From contig NZ_FNKL01000003.1 of NCBI RefSeq assembly GCF_900100115.1, positions 620,001 through 684,000 of the forward strand: DNA of 64,000 nucleotides, written 5' to 3'. This document shows positions 17,243 to 27,467 of the stretch, piece by piece. Source of the DNA: Chryseobacterium soldanellicola. Lineage in GTDB: Bacteria; Bacteroidota; Bacteroidia; Flavobacteriales; Weeksellaceae. Position 1 is the first letter of the stretch, and every line of letters begins with the position of its first letter. The position numbers and the translations under genes were made by a program. The notes beneath the pieces were generated by a model. It had not been told where the DNA came from, ran no database searches, and saw only the letters and a program-made list of their open reading frames with translations.

Positions 17243-18670
17243 TTACGGACAAGGCACAGATTTTTTACCTGAACCATATCCTGAAATATATGTTGGTGGG
17301 TTCACTGTCGATTGTGTTACCGTTACAGTATTAGCGGTTGAAGTATTCCAAACAACAGTATCAAAATAATTACCATTTATTAATTCTAAAGGAAATAACG
17401 GACCTCCTGAAGTCTTACTCCCAAACATTGTAATACTTCCTGTAGCACTAATAATTATTCTCATCACAGGATTTGATGCAGTCCCAGTCATAGAATAAAC
17501 TCTCACACCATTTGGATTTGCATCAAGTGGTCCGGCGTAATTTGTACCATCTGCAAAACGCACAGTTGCTGGTTGATTACTATTATAAGAATAAGTATAA
17601 ATTTGTTTATTAGATATCCATGTTCCATTAATACTCATATCAAAAGAATCATCTAATGTGTAAAGATCAAGTGTAAAACCACCATCCGTGCCGGGTTGGT
17701 TGAATGTAATCGGAGTTCCGTTTGTACTGCTAAAAGACTGACCAGATACATCTGTCATACAAGCACTACCACCTACAAATACTGTAATTGTACAAGATTT
17801 GCCGCCAATAACAATGGTAAAATTGGCTGCTCCTGACCTGGTTGGTGTTCCGGTAATCGTATAGATAAGATTACCATTTCCATTAGCAAAGTTTCCTGCA
17901 CTTAAAGTAGCTGTTAGTCCTGTTAATCCCGTAGAAGAGACACTTTGTGCTGCATAAGGACCACCATTACCCCCTGTATAAGGAACTGAAGAGGTAACAC
18001 CACTGGCAGGTGTTCCGCTAACAAGAGTACCGCTATTGGTTTCATATCCACATTTTAAAGTTGTTATGGTTCCATCGCCTGCTACCGTTCTTGTGAATGT
18101 ACAAGATTGTCCGCCAATAACAATGGCAAAACTGGCTGTTCCTGAACCCGTTGGTGTTCCGGTAATTGTATAGGTAAGATTTCCATTTCCTGTGGCAAAG
18201 TTTCCTGCACTTAAAGTAGCTGTTAATCCTGTTACTCCTGTAGAAGAAACACTTTGTGCTGCATAAGGACCGCCATTACCCCCTGTATAAGGGATTGAAG
18301 AGGTAACGCCACTGGCAGCTGTTCCGCTAGCAAGAGTGCCTGTATTGGTGGCACTTCCACAGCTTAAAGTCGTTACGGTTCCTCCGGCAGGGCATTCACA
18401 AAAACAGTTGCTCCATGTGTTATTCCCTTTATAAATCCTTACACAGTCTAATGTACTGTCATAAATCATAGTTCCAGGAATTACTTTTCCTCCTAAGGGA
18501 TTGATAATGTTATTTGGGCTTGAGTTTGTAGGTAAAACCAATCCCATATTATTTGTTGTTGGTTTGTTAATGTCCAGTGCTCCTCTTGGTGTGGGAGTTC
18601 CTATACCCACTTGTGAATATATCACATTCGAAAGTAGCATTAATAAAAATGCTATCATAATTTTTTTCAT
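17243..18670 (-). CDS. secreted repeat protein, VGIGTxxP N-terminal module
   Basis: A 475-residue secreted protein with signal peptide MKKIMIAFLLMLLSNVIYSQ. The mature start VGIGTPTPRGALDI is the module also opening the two proteins at 62150 and 63222, common on Bacteroidota surface proteins. A Cys-rich stretch (CFCECP) precedes two tandem repeats of about 103 residues (each with PYTGGNGGPYAAQSVSSTG and YTITGTPT), then a unique C-terminal domain without a recognisable sorting signal. ATG 18670 is used; an upstream frame to 18745 only adds a non-signal stretch. It is probably a surface or matrix protein; function unknown. Confidence 0.72.
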   Translation of the reverse strand: MKKIMIAFLLMLLSNVIYSQVGIGTPTPRGALDINKPTTNNMGLVLPTNSSPNNIINPLGGKVIPGTMIYDSTLDCVRIYKGNNTWSNCFCECPAGGTVTTLSCGSATNTGTLASGTAASGVTSSIPYTGGNGGPYAAQSVSSTGVTGLTATLSAGNFATGNGNLTYTITGTPTGSGTASFAIVIGGQSCTFTRTVAGDGTITTLKCGYETNSGTLVSGTPASGVTSSVPYTGGNGGPYAAQSVSSTGLTGLTATLSAGNFANGNGNLIYTITGTPTRSGAANFTIVIGGKSCTITVFVGGSACMTDVSGQSFSSTNGTPITFNQPGTDGGFTLDLYTLDDSFDMSINGTWISNKQIYTYSYNSNQPATVRFADGTNYAGPLDANPNGVRVYSMTGTASNPVMRIIISATGSITMFGSKTSGGPLFPLELINGNYFDTVVWNTSTANTVTVTQSTVNPPTYISGYGSGKKSVPCP

Positions 18671-19133
18671 CCTTAAATGCTTGTTTAAATTAGTTTGCAA
18701 ATATGATGATGAAAATGATAAAATACACAAAAAGTGGTTTACCATTGATATACCACTATAATATAAATACTTGAATTACAATAATATAACATAGACATCA
18801 ATTATATTTTACAACTTATTTAGCCAACAAATTTTCTTAAATTAATGTTAAGTAGTATGTAAATAGTACATAAAAAAAACAATTTTTAACCAAAAATTTA
18901 TTTCACATTGAAATGATATTTTTATAAATTACAAATACTTCAAACCCTTCATGCTATTAGTCCCATCATTTTCGCTAACAGAGCTTTTGAAGTCATAATT
19001 AATTGAGCTCAGGTCTTTAGCTAAATTCTTCGACCCTCTTCACACAATATTATCCAGTAAATTGACACAGACGAAAAACCGTGAAAGGTTTTTATCGATG
19101 ATTTCGGTCAAACGTAACTATCTATATATAATA
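18671..19133. other. AT-rich intergenic region with a small relic-like frame
   Basis: No convincing gene is present. A minus-strand open stretch of about 37 codons ending at TAA 18929-18931 has no start codon at its beginning and no recognisable family. A small inverted repeat (AAAAACC/GGTTTTT) lies near 19075-19095. Both may be relics. Confidence 0.3.
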
Positions 19134-19162
19134 AAAGAGCCGCTTCAGTGAAGCGGCTCTTT
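19134..19162 (-). terminator. terminator of the T9SS protein gene
   Basis: A 13-bp stem with a 3-base loop, containing GAGCCGCTTC, lies 22 bases after the stop codon on the minus strand and is followed by a T-rich run. Confidence 0.85.
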
Positions 19163-19184
19163 CAAATTTATCTAAACTAAAAAA

Positions 19185-19952
19185 TTAGTCTTTTAAGATT
19201 TTTTGAGAAACCTGTTGGTTATTTACGCTACCTGTAACGATATAATTTCCTTTTGCAAGATCAGAAACGTTTAAAGTTTCGTTTTCTTTAACAGAAGCAG
19301 TTTTCACAACTTGTCCAAACATGTTATAAATTTTCACATCTTTAGCCTGGGCTCCGAAAGTGATCCCTTCATTTTTCACGAAAGTGTTTTTTACAAAGGA
19401 GTTTTGTAATCTCACTACATCACTAGTTCCTAATGTTGCTGTTGTAGTTACTACGACATTATCAATATATGCTCTTTTTGCAGTAGTTGTAAATGTGATC
19501 GTAGAGTTAGCAGCACCTCCAGTGAATGTGATTGTTTTATGTTCAGTAGTACCTGACATTACAGCTGTGTAAGTTACAGTCTGTGTAGCTAAATTAGTAA
19601 CTGCAACTGTAACATCACCTTCAACAGTTGTCCATCCTTTAACATCAAAAGCTACAGTAAATGATCCTCCACCTGTTGAAAGATTTAAAGGAATAGATGT
19701 CATTGAACCTGTTAAAGAACCTGTTCCCAATTTAGCCATTCCACCTGCTTGGTAAACTTTTGTTCCTGTAGGGAAATTTGCCACATTGGTACCGGCAGTA
19801 TAAACATCTGTCCCATCAGGAGCTGTAGCACCCGTACTTGTAGTATTACCTCCAAGTGCGTAGGCAGAAAAGGTTTCATTTAATAAGACTGTTTGAGCGA
19901 AAGCAGTTGTTGATAATACAACTATCGCTAATAAAGAATAAAGTTTTTTCAT
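19185..19952 (-). CDS. T9SS-sorted secreted beta-sandwich protein
   Basis: A 255-residue secreted protein. Signal peptide MKKLYSLLAIVVLSTTAFAQ is followed by TVLLNETFSAY, a typical first strand of an anchor or carbohydrate-binding-like beta-sandwich of about 150 residues, and a C-terminal type A sorting domain (KDVKIYNMFGQVVK... NYIVTGSVNNQQVSQKILKD). No catalytic residues are recognised. The long thin-strand composition (T, V, A, G rich) fits an extracellular protein. ATG 19952 is used because the upstream extension lacks signal character. Confidence 0.8.
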   Translation of the reverse strand: MKKLYSLLAIVVLSTTAFAQTVLLNETFSAYALGGNTTSTGATAPDGTDVYTAGTNVANFPTGTKVYQAGGMAKLGTGSLTGSMTSIPLNLSTGGGSFTVAFDVKGWTTVEGDVTVAVTNLATQTVTYTAVMSGTTEHKTITFTGGAANSTITFTTTAKRAYIDNVVVTTTATLGTSDVVRLQNSFVKNTFVKNEGITFGAQAKDVKIYNMFGQVVKTASVKENETLNVSDLAKGNYIVTGSVNNQQVSQKILKD

Positions 19953-20101
19953 GACTGAAATTTTAATTATTAATAATTTACATGGCAAAATTACAGGTTT
20001 TTTTCAAAACAAGACAATATTTGGGTTAATTTATTGTTAATAATACTAAAACCCTTTCCATTAACATTTTTTAGTTATTTTTACCAATTATTTTCAAAGC
20101 T

Positions 20102-23100
20102 TTGCGGAATTACATTTTAGTATTCGTGTTGTTTTTGATGGGCATATTCTCTGGTAATGCTCAGATTTTTTCATGGAAAAATCCCAACCTTCCCGAAGAT
20201 ACCATAAAGAAAGACAGTATTTTGGCCGCAAGGCTTGAGCAGGATATTTTTGCAAAGGATACTTTAGATTTTGTAAGGACAAACAATAAAATTATCGTCG
20301 ATGAAGCCGTATTGGCAAAGAATGATAAAAAAAGATTTTTAGGAGAATTAAATTCTAAAGGTTCCATCATTCGCGGGATCACTTTTGGGAATAATCAGGG
20401 GCAGTCTGTACAAAGCTCGATGGATTTGCAGATTTCCGGGAGACTTTCTAAGGATGTCACGATTTTAGCCAGTATTTCAGATCATAATTTACCGATTCAG
20501 GCAGATGGATATACCCAGACGTTGGAAGAGTTTGATAAAATTTATATGCAGCTTAATATTAAGGATAAATCAATTCTTAGAGCGGGACATTTGGATTTGG
20601 TCGAAACAAAAAATTATTTTGCAAAATACCAGAGGAGAAGCATGGGACTTGAATTCCAGACTGAATTTGGAAAAGAAAATAAAACGCTTGTCGATGTTTC
20701 CATGGGAGTTGCGCGAAGTGAGTTTTATAGAGTTCGTTTTCAGGGAGTTGAAGGCAATCAGGGACCTTATCGTCTGACCGGGAAAAACGGTGAGCAGTTT
20801 ATTACCTTGATTTCCGGTTCGGAACAGGTTTTCATTGATGGTATTTTAATGAAACGTGGTGAAAACCAAGATTATATCATTAATTATAATACAGGAGAGG
20901 TTACTTTTACCAGTTTCCGTCCTATTTTCCAGCAAAACTTTATCACGATTTCATATAATTATGCCAACAGAAATTATTCGAGATATTTATTCACAGGAAA
21001 AGTTGAACATAAAAGAGAAAAATTAAAGCTGGGCCTCAATTGGTTCATGGAAAATGACAACAAAAATGCTCCTCTTTCATTAAATCTTTCTCAGGAAGAT
21101 GAACAGATTTTAGCCAATGCCGGAAACGATCCAAACCTGATGTATGCGCCTTCCGGAGTGGTTACGGAATATGATGTGAATAAGATTTTATATCGGTTGG
21201 TTCAAAATCCGAACGGTAATTTTTACCAGTTTTCAACAGATCCAAACGAAACGCTTTATACAGTTTCCTATACTTTTTTCGGAGCCAATCTCGGGGATTA
21301 TAAAATCACACAGACCACCAATAACGGGCGTGTTTTTGAATATGTAGGCCCTAATTTGGGAGATTACAGAGCCGTGAGAAAGCTCCCTTCACCGGAAAAA
21401 TCTCAGGTTTACTCTTTTAATTCTGAATATGTATTAAAAGACGGAAAAATAGGCGCAGATATTTCTTTAAGCAATTATGATGTCAATTTATTTTCCTCAA
21501 AAGATGCAAAACAGAATTTTGGATACGCATACCGAGTTTTTGGGAACAAATCTTTCACAAAAAATACATGGAAAGGTACACCAAGCTTTGAATATCAATA
21601 CATTGACAAACAATTCCATATTCTGGACCGTATCAATGATGTGGAATTCTCAAGAGACTTTAACTTAGCTCAGGAATTCAGCGGAAGAACTCAAAACAGA
21701 TTCATTTTCAGCTTTTTAAACAAATGGAATAACAAATCCACCTTAAATTACCGTGTCAATTATCTCGATGAGCAGGATTCTTACAAAGGGATTAAAAATG
21801 ATCTTGATTTTGGATGGATTAAAGGTAAATTTTTCACTAAAGGAAATTTATCTTATTTAAGTACAAATGCTACCCTTCAGGATACCAAATTTATTCGTGG
21901 TGGAGTTTCTACCGAATACACCGGAAAGAAAGGAAGCTGGGCAATGGGTGGAAGCATGGAACACAACGAGAAAAAATACAACGACACTCAGCTAATGGAT
22001 GTTACGAGCTTTAGCTGGAAAGAAATTTTCGTTCAGAAAAAAATCGGCGACAGTACAAGAACAAAGCTTTTAACCAAGCTTTACATGAGGGATAATGACT
22101 CTGTACGCGACAACAGGCTTCAGAATATGAACAATATTTTAGGAATTATGGTCGAAAGCCAGCTTATTAAAACTGAAAAAACTACGTTAAATGCGTTAAT
22201 TCACTATAGAAAATTCTTTTACCAAAATCAGGAAAATGCCGATATGACCAGAAATAATGATTTCGTGGTCGGAAATATCCTTTATAATCAACAGCTTTTC
22301 CGAAATGGTATGCGTTTGCAGGCTTTTTATGAACTTGGAAACGGCCAGGAAGCACAACGGGAATTCCAATATATTAAAGTTACGGACGGACAGGGTATTT
22401 ATAAATGGACCGATTACAACGGCGACGGCGTCCAACAACTGGATGAATTTGAAATTGCTGAATATTCTGATTTAGCACAATACATCAGGGTTTACACAAA
22501 TTCTGTAAGGTATCTTCCTTCCAATAAAAATAAGCTTCAGCTGGCTTTATTCGTCAATCCATCCGTGGTTTTTAATTCTGAAAATAAATTTTTAAAACGC
22601 TGGAATTTTAATATTTCCTTAAATTCTCAAAACTCATTTTATAAAAAGGATAAAGTTTTGGTATTAAATCCATTTGAGAAAAGCGACGATCAGATTCTTA
22701 AAAATCAAAATATTCTAGGCTCAGTTCAGTTTAGTCCGACAGAAAAATCGGGCTGGAACGGGAATTACCGTTTTATTTCTAATGATAATCTGGTCAATGC
22801 CAATTTCAGTAATGAAGAACGGGAGCAAACCTCTCATTTCCTGAACATTGGATACTGGTTTAATAAAGAATTCAGGGTTGACTGGGAAAACTCCGTTCAT
22901 GATATTAAAAACTCTTCTCAATTGTTTGCGACAAGAGATTATCGTCTTAATAATTTTGAAACAAAACCAAAGGCAACTTATAAATTTACGGATGCCATTC
23001 AGGCAGAATTGTCTTCCGCTTACCGCCAAAAGCAAAGAATAGACGGCGAAGAGCTTTTGAAAGCTTTTGATATCACCGGAACGATCCAGTGGGAACGTAA

Positions 23101-23338
23101 GAAAACTTCTATCAGAGGAAATTTCTCTTTTATTAATAATAATTTTACGGGAAATAATTTCAGCATCGTCGGAAACCAGATGCTAGATGGCTTAAAGCCT
23201 GGAAAAAATCAGGTTTGGAGCGTTTTTATCCAACAGGCGATTAATTCTTTTTTACAATTAAATTTAAATTATGAAGGAAGAAATTCCGGGGAAAGAACAA
23301 TCCATATCGGAAGCATGCAGGTGAAGGCGAGTTTCTAA
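20102..23338 (+). CDS. large outer-membrane beta-barrel protein
   Basis: A 1078-residue protein with an N-terminal signal peptide (ILVFVLFLMGIFSGNAQ) and a strongly alternating hydrophobic/polar strand pattern with many aromatic residues, as in large outer-membrane barrels. The segment around residues 235-270 (GSEQVFIDGILMKRGENQDY then YNTGEVTFT) recurs in uncharacterised Bacteroidota outer-membrane proteins. It has no TonB plug, CarboxypepD domain or sorting domain. The TTG start at 20102 is kept because it gives an intact signal peptide. It stands alone and its function is unknown. Confidence 0.65.
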   Translation: MRNYILVFVLFLMGIFSGNAQIFSWKNPNLPEDTIKKDSILAARLEQDIFAKDTLDFVRTNNKIIVDEAVLAKNDKKRFLGELNSKGSIIRGITFGNNQGQSVQSSMDLQISGRLSKDVTILASISDHNLPIQADGYTQTLEEFDKIYMQLNIKDKSILRAGHLDLVETKNYFAKYQRRSMGLEFQTEFGKENKTLVDVSMGVARSEFYRVRFQGVEGNQGPYRLTGKNGEQFITLISGSEQVFIDGILMKRGENQDYIINYNTGEVTFTSFRPIFQQNFITISYNYANRNYSRYLFTGKVEHKREKLKLGLNWFMENDNKNAPLSLNLSQEDEQILANAGNDPNLMYAPSGVVTEYDVNKILYRLVQNPNGNFYQFSTDPNETLYTVSYTFFGANLGDYKITQTTNNGRVFEYVGPNLGDYRAVRKLPSPEKSQVYSFNSEYVLKDGKIGADISLSNYDVNLFSSKDAKQNFGYAYRVFGNKSFTKNTWKGTPSFEYQYIDKQFHILDRINDVEFSRDFNLAQEFSGRTQNRFIFSFLNKWNNKSTLNYRVNYLDEQDSYKGIKNDLDFGWIKGKFFTKGNLSYLSTNATLQDTKFIRGGVSTEYTGKKGSWAMGGSMEHNEKKYNDTQLMDVTSFSWKEIFVQKKIGDSTRTKLLTKLYMRDNDSVRDNRLQNMNNILGIMVESQLIKTEKTTLNALIHYRKFFYQNQENADMTRNNDFVVGNILYNQQLFRNGMRLQAFYELGNGQEAQREFQYIKVTDGQGIYKWTDYNGDGVQQLDEFEIAEYSDLAQYIRVYTNSVRYLPSNKNKLQLALFVNPSVVFNSENKFLKRWNFNISLNSQNSFYKKDKVLVLNPFEKSDDQILKNQNILGSVQFSPTEKSGWNGNYRFISNDNLVNANFSNEEREQTSHFLNIGYWFNKEFRVDWENSVHDIKNSSQLFATRDYRLNNFETKPKATYKFTDAIQAELSSAYRQKQRIDGEELLKAFDITGTIQWERKKTSIRGNFSFINNNFTGNNFSIVGNQMLDGLKPGKNQVWSVFIQQAINSFLQLNLNYEGRNSGERTIHIGSMQVKASF

Positions 23339-23458
23339 TTTTAGCTGCTGGTTTTTGGTTACTGGTTTGGTTAAAGTTGATAATAAACATCTCATCTCTA
23401 CAAAATTGGTTTGATTAAAGGCAAACTTTGCGTTATAATGTTTACTACATAAAACAAA

Positions 23459-23482
23459 AAACCCGATCTTTCAATCGGGTTT
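23459..23482 (-). terminator. terminator of the beta-helix T9SS protein gene
   Basis: A 9-bp stem (AAACCCGAT with ATCGGGTTT) and 6-base loop precede a T-rich run on the minus strand, 24 bases after the stop. It may also stop the convergent plus-strand transcript. Confidence 0.8.
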
Positions 23483-23506
23483 AATAATTATTCAATCACC
23501 TAGTTT

Positions 23507-25471
23507 TTACCTTTTAATAATTTTAATTGATTGTGTGTTTTTATCTGAATTCACTTTTAAAATATAAGCTCCGGGAGCTGCATTTCTCATATCTACAGCG
23601 CCTTTTTCGGCGTTTATATTTCCATTGATAATTTTCTGTCCTGCCATATTGTAGACTTCTACATTTTTGATTTTACTGTCGTAATTAATGTAAATATAGT
23701 CTGTTACAGGGTTTGGATAATAGCTGATATTCTTTTTAGCAGCATCCTGAACAGCCAATACTGTTGCTGTAAATTCGAAACCACCTAAATCCGGAGTTGT
23801 AGCACTTCTTGCATTACCATCTGCATCCACGGTAACTTCAGCTACCGGAGTCCCTTTGTTATCAAGAGCAGTGTTGCCCATTGTCGCCAAATGGAAATCT
23901 GTGGCAGAAACGAATGCCGGAAGTACATTTATAGAATTTACATTTCCTCCAAAACCTGCTTGTATATCTGCTAAACCTGCTCTTGCAAAACCTATAAATC
24001 CAAGATTTGTTCCTGAAGAATAATAATCATTATAATTAATATTAGAGAAAATTGTATTTGCTGAACCTGAATAAAGCACATATTTTTCACCTACCTGCGT
24101 CTGGCTGTTTACAAAGATGTTATTTCTTAAATCTATTGCTCCGGCAGCAGTAACAGTTGACAAAGCATTGAACGCGGCCGGTCTTCCCGACACCATCTGA
24201 TTCACATCCATCACAACAGTATTGTAATAGATTTTATATCCTCCGCCTGCACCGACTACGATTCCGCTTCCGTTATCGTTTACTCCGCCACCTGAAGCAT
24301 ATCCGTATCCGGAAACACCGTTGACGATATTATTCGATACTAAAGTATTGGCAGCTGCGCTTGTAGAAGCTACATAAATTCCCTGTGCGCCGTAGCCGTT
24401 TACATTTGTATTCTTAATTGCACTTACTTTATTTTTATCGATAATGACACCATTTGTTCCTGTACCTGCTACATAAATCCCGCTAAAAATAGTACCTGTT
24501 CCGCTTGACGTAAAATTATTAATATTATTACTTCTTATGATAACATTCGCAGCTGCTGAAGCTCCTGTATTTCCCGATGTAACTGTAATTCCCGTTGCTC
24601 CTCCGCCACCAGTCCCTGTATAGTTAAGATTAGTAATGGTATTTGATGTTATTGATGAGTTTACCGTTCCTGTTGCAAACCAGATGCCTCTTTTGATTTC
24701 GGCATTGGCGGTTTCAAAATTTCCTATTGTATTGTTACTGACAGTTGCTCCGTCCAGCCCTTGTAAATATACCCCTACCAGCCGGTTAGCATCAGTTCCG
24801 GTTGCAGTAAAGTCATTACCTGTAACCAATGTATTGGCTCCGTTACCGGCAGCTATTGCTGTAAACAAGTAAATCCCTATATATGATTTTTTTATAGCGT
24901 TATTTTGAATAGTTACATTATTAAAATATCCTCCTGTAGGCGTTGCATTCCCATCAAACATAATAAAAGCTGTGGAAGTATTGATCCCATTTATGATATT
25001 TAAATTCTTAACAACAATATTCGTATTTGCAGCTGCAGGAGTTGTAGCCACAAAGTTAATCACCTGTGGTGCTGTTGTAGAAGTATTTGTGAAGGTAAGG
25101 TCGCGAGTTGTCCCTGATGGTGCATTGCTTCCGTCTAAGGTAATATTACTTCCAAGAATTCTCACAAGCGTTGAACTTGCCAAGCTTCCTGAAATAGTCG
25201 GGGTTGCTCCGGTTGCAGGTTTTATAGCAACAGACGTATAGCTTGCTGTTCCTCCGCTTGCATTCAGGACTGCCGTCGCAGTTTCTGTCGTGCTCGCCGT
25301 AATGCTGATATTAATAGCTCCCTGGTGAGTTCCCGCATTGATTGCATCAAAAGCGCCTTTCAATGTCGTATAAGTTCCTGTAGTTGTGCCTGAAGTAGCA
25401 GCAATGTTTACTTGTGCATTAAGATTCGCAGCTGCTAATCCTATTACAAAACAAAATAGAAGTTTTCTCAT
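23507..25471 (-). CDS. T9SS-sorted right-handed beta-helix protein
   Basis: A 654-residue secreted protein. After signal peptide MRKLLFCFVIGLAAANLNAQ, residues about 90-470 contain repeated short turns with N, S, T and hydrophobic positions (VVKNLNIINGI, VTIQNNAIKKSYIGIYLF, VIDKNKVSAIKNT), the pattern of a right-handed parallel beta-helix. An S/T/A-rich region follows, then a type A sorting domain (YYPNPVTDYIYINYD to SIKIIKR). Beta-helix proteins often bind or cleave polysaccharide, but no pectate-lyase motif is evident, so it may be an adhesin. Confidence 0.82.
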   Translation of the reverse strand: MRKLLFCFVIGLAAANLNAQVNIAATSGTTTGTYTTLKGAFDAINAGTHQGAINISITASTTETATAVLNASGGTASYTSVAIKPATGATPTISGSLASSTLVRILGSNITLDGSNAPSGTTRDLTFTNTSTTAPQVINFVATTPAAANTNIVVKNLNIINGINTSTAFIMFDGNATPTGGYFNNVTIQNNAIKKSYIGIYLFTAIAAGNGANTLVTGNDFTATGTDANRLVGVYLQGLDGATVSNNTIGNFETANAEIKRGIWFATGTVNSSITSNTITNLNYTGTGGGGATGITVTSGNTGASAAANVIIRSNNINNFTSSGTGTIFSGIYVAGTGTNGVIIDKNKVSAIKNTNVNGYGAQGIYVASTSAAANTLVSNNIVNGVSGYGYASGGGVNDNGSGIVVGAGGGYKIYYNTVVMDVNQMVSGRPAAFNALSTVTAAGAIDLRNNIFVNSQTQVGEKYVLYSGSANTIFSNINYNDYYSSGTNLGFIGFARAGLADIQAGFGGNVNSINVLPAFVSATDFHLATMGNTALDNKGTPVAEVTVDADGNARSATTPDLGGFEFTATVLAVQDAAKKNISYYPNPVTDYIYINYDSKIKNVEVYNMAGQKIINGNINAEKGAVDMRNAAPGAYILKVNSDKNTQSIKIIKR

Positions 25472-25656
25472 ATTATTAATTTTTCAATTATAAATATATA
25501 CATAATATTTAAACAATTCATAAAAAACTTAAAAAATTAACAAATTAAACTTTTAAAAATTATCAAAACATTAATAAAATAAAGCTTTTCATATAAATTG
25601 ATAAATTCTAATAACAACTAATTATAATCTCTATCAATACATAATTTAGAATTTTG

Positions 25657-25664
25657 TAAATTTG
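25657..25664 (+). promoter_or_regulatory. -7 box of dusB
   Basis: TAAATTTG ends four bases before the ATG, predicting a leaderless or very short leader. No -33 TTG at normal spacing. Confidence 0.5.
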
Positions 25665-25668
25665 CGCC

Positions 25669-26667
25669 ATGATAAAAATAGGCAACATAGAACTGCCGGA
25701 ATTCCCGCTTTTACTTGCACCGATGGAGGATGTAAGTGATCCGCCATTCAGAAGGTTATGCAAAATGCATGGTGCAGATCTCATGTATTCGGAGTTTATC
25801 TCTTCCGAAGGGTTAATTCGTGATGCAATAAAAAGCAGAAAAAAGCTGGATATTTTCGATTACGAAAGACCTGTGGGAATCCAGATTTTCGGAGGTGACG
25901 AAGAAGCGATGGCCATGTCTGCCAGAATTGTAGAAACCGTAATGCCGGATTTGGTGGATATCAATTTTGGTTGTCCCGTAAAAAAAGTGGTTTGTAAAGG
26001 AGCCGGCGCCGGCGTTTTAAAAGACATCGATTTGATGGTTCGCCTTACAAAAGCTGTTGTAACATCCACTCATTTGCCGGTAACCGTGAAAACCCGTTTG
26101 GGTTGGGACAGCAATTCCATTAATATTGATGAAGTGGCGGAACGCCTGCAGGAAACAGGAATTAAAGCATTAACAATCCATGCGAGAACCCGTGGCCAGA
26201 TGTACAAAGGGGAAGCGGATTGGGAACATATTTCAAGAATTAAACAGAATCCGAATATTGAGATTCCAATTTTCGGGAACGGTGATATTGATTCTCCCGA
26301 AAAAGCCTTAGCCTATAAGCAAAAATACGCTTGTGACGGCATCATGATCGGTCGTGCAGCAATTGGTTATCCCTGGATTTTTAACGAAATCAAACATTTC
26401 TTTAAAACAGGAGAGCATCTTCCGGCACCAACCATTGAAGACAGATTATTAGCTGTTCGCCAACACGCAGAATGGAGTGCAGAATGGAAAGGCGAAAAAT
26501 TAGGGTTAATCGAAATGAGACAACATTACAGCAATTATTTCCGTGGAGTTCCTCATTTCAAAGATTTCAGAAAAAAATTCCTTGAGGTATTTACTTTACA
26601 GGAAATGGATGCTTTAATTAAAGAAACACAAGAATTTTATACAGAATTTTTAGCACAACAGGCATAA
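25669..26667 (+). CDS. dusB: tRNA-dihydrouridine synthase
   Basis: A 332-residue FMN-dependent enzyme reducing uridine to dihydrouridine in the tRNA D-loop. Key segments are LAPMEDVSDPPFRRL, VGIQIFGGDE, DINFGCPVKKVVCKGAGAG with the catalytic cysteine, TIHARTRGQMY, and IFGNGDI/GIMIGRAAIGYPWIF for FMN phosphate binding. Length and motifs fit the DusB branch. It stands alone with a strong terminator. Confidence 0.93.
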   Translation: MIKIGNIELPEFPLLLAPMEDVSDPPFRRLCKMHGADLMYSEFISSEGLIRDAIKSRKKLDIFDYERPVGIQIFGGDEEAMAMSARIVETVMPDLVDINFGCPVKKVVCKGAGAGVLKDIDLMVRLTKAVVTSTHLPVTVKTRLGWDSNSINIDEVAERLQETGIKALTIHARTRGQMYKGEADWEHISRIKQNPNIEIPIFGNGDIDSPEKALAYKQKYACDGIMIGRAAIGYPWIFNEIKHFFKTGEHLPAPTIEDRLLAVRQHAEWSAEWKGEKLGLIEMRQHYSNYFRGVPHFKDFRKKFLEVFTLQEMDALIKETQEFYTEFLAQQA

Positions 26668-26671
26668 AGCA

Positions 26672-26699
26672 AAAACCATCAAATTTCTTTGATGGTTTT
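26672..26699. terminator. terminator of dusB and possibly deoC
   Basis: A 12-bp stem (26672-26683 with 26688-26699) and TTTC loop lie four bases after the dusB stop, followed by T-rich sequence. The convergent deoC stop is 20 bases away. Confidence 0.85.
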
Positions 26700-26719
26700 T
26701 TATTTATTTTTATTGATAA

Positions 26720-27463
26720 TTAATATCCTTCCGAAACGGATTGATCTTTTATTAATTGTAATGCTGAAGAAGTTCCTATTCTCTTTACTCCTAAATTAAT
26801 CATTTTCCTGGCATCTTCTGGAGTTCTTACACCACCTGCAGCTTTTACAGGAAGTTTTCCGGCATTATCAAGCATAATTTTTATGCCTTCAAATGTTGCT
26901 CCGTTAGGCTTTCCACCGGTAGTTTCATAAAAGCCTGTTGAAGATTTCACAAAAATATTTGATAAATATGTTTCTGAAAAATGTTCTTCTGCCCAATTGG
27001 AAATTTTTTTGGTAAGATCGGCAATTTGCGTATCAGTTAAAGCTGCGATCTCGATGATCCATTTTGCAACTTTATGATGTTCTAAACACAATTGTGTGCA
27101 CTTTACAAATTCTTCTTTTACCAGATTAATTTCTCCTTTCAGATAGGCATTATAATTAATAACAAAATCTAATTCGTCAGCTCCGTCATGAATTGCTTTT
27201 GAGGCTTCTGCCAGCTTTTCATCAATGGAATACGTTCCTTCATGAAAACCGATTACAGTTCCTACAACAACATCTGAATTCTTTTCTTTAAGATATTTTT
27301 TGATCTCAGACACATAATCCGGCCGGATCATGACCGCGAAAATATTATTCTCTATAGCTTCCTGTGCAAGATCTTTATCTTTCTGTAAAGTTTCTTCTTC
27401 CGAAATACCTGCTTGTTGCGGTGTTTTCAAATAAGTCGAATCCAAATATTGAGCAATGTTCAT
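26720..27463 (-). CDS. deoC: deoxyribose-phosphate aldolase
   Basis: A 247-residue class I aldolase that splits 2-deoxyribose 5-phosphate into glyceraldehyde 3-phosphate and acetaldehyde in deoxynucleoside catabolism. Motifs include DELDFVINY, FVKSSTGF and the lysine in PVKAAGGVRTPEDA. The TIM-barrel pattern is complete. It follows the Lrp-type regulator by four bases and is probably cotranscribed with it, suggesting regulation by that protein. Confidence 0.95.
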   Translation of the reverse strand: MNIAQYLDSTYLKTPQQAGISEEETLQKDKDLAQEAIENNIFAVMIRPDYVSEIKKYLKEKNSDVVVGTVIGFHEGTYSIDEKLAEASKAIHDGADELDFVINYNAYLKGEINLVKEEFVKCTQLCLEHHKVAKWIIEIAALTDTQIADLTKKISNWAEEHFSETYLSNIFVKSSTGFYETTGGKPNGATFEGIKIMLDNAGKLPVKAAGGVRTPEDARKMINLGVKRIGTSSALQLIKDQSVSEGY

Positions 27464-27467
27464 ATCA

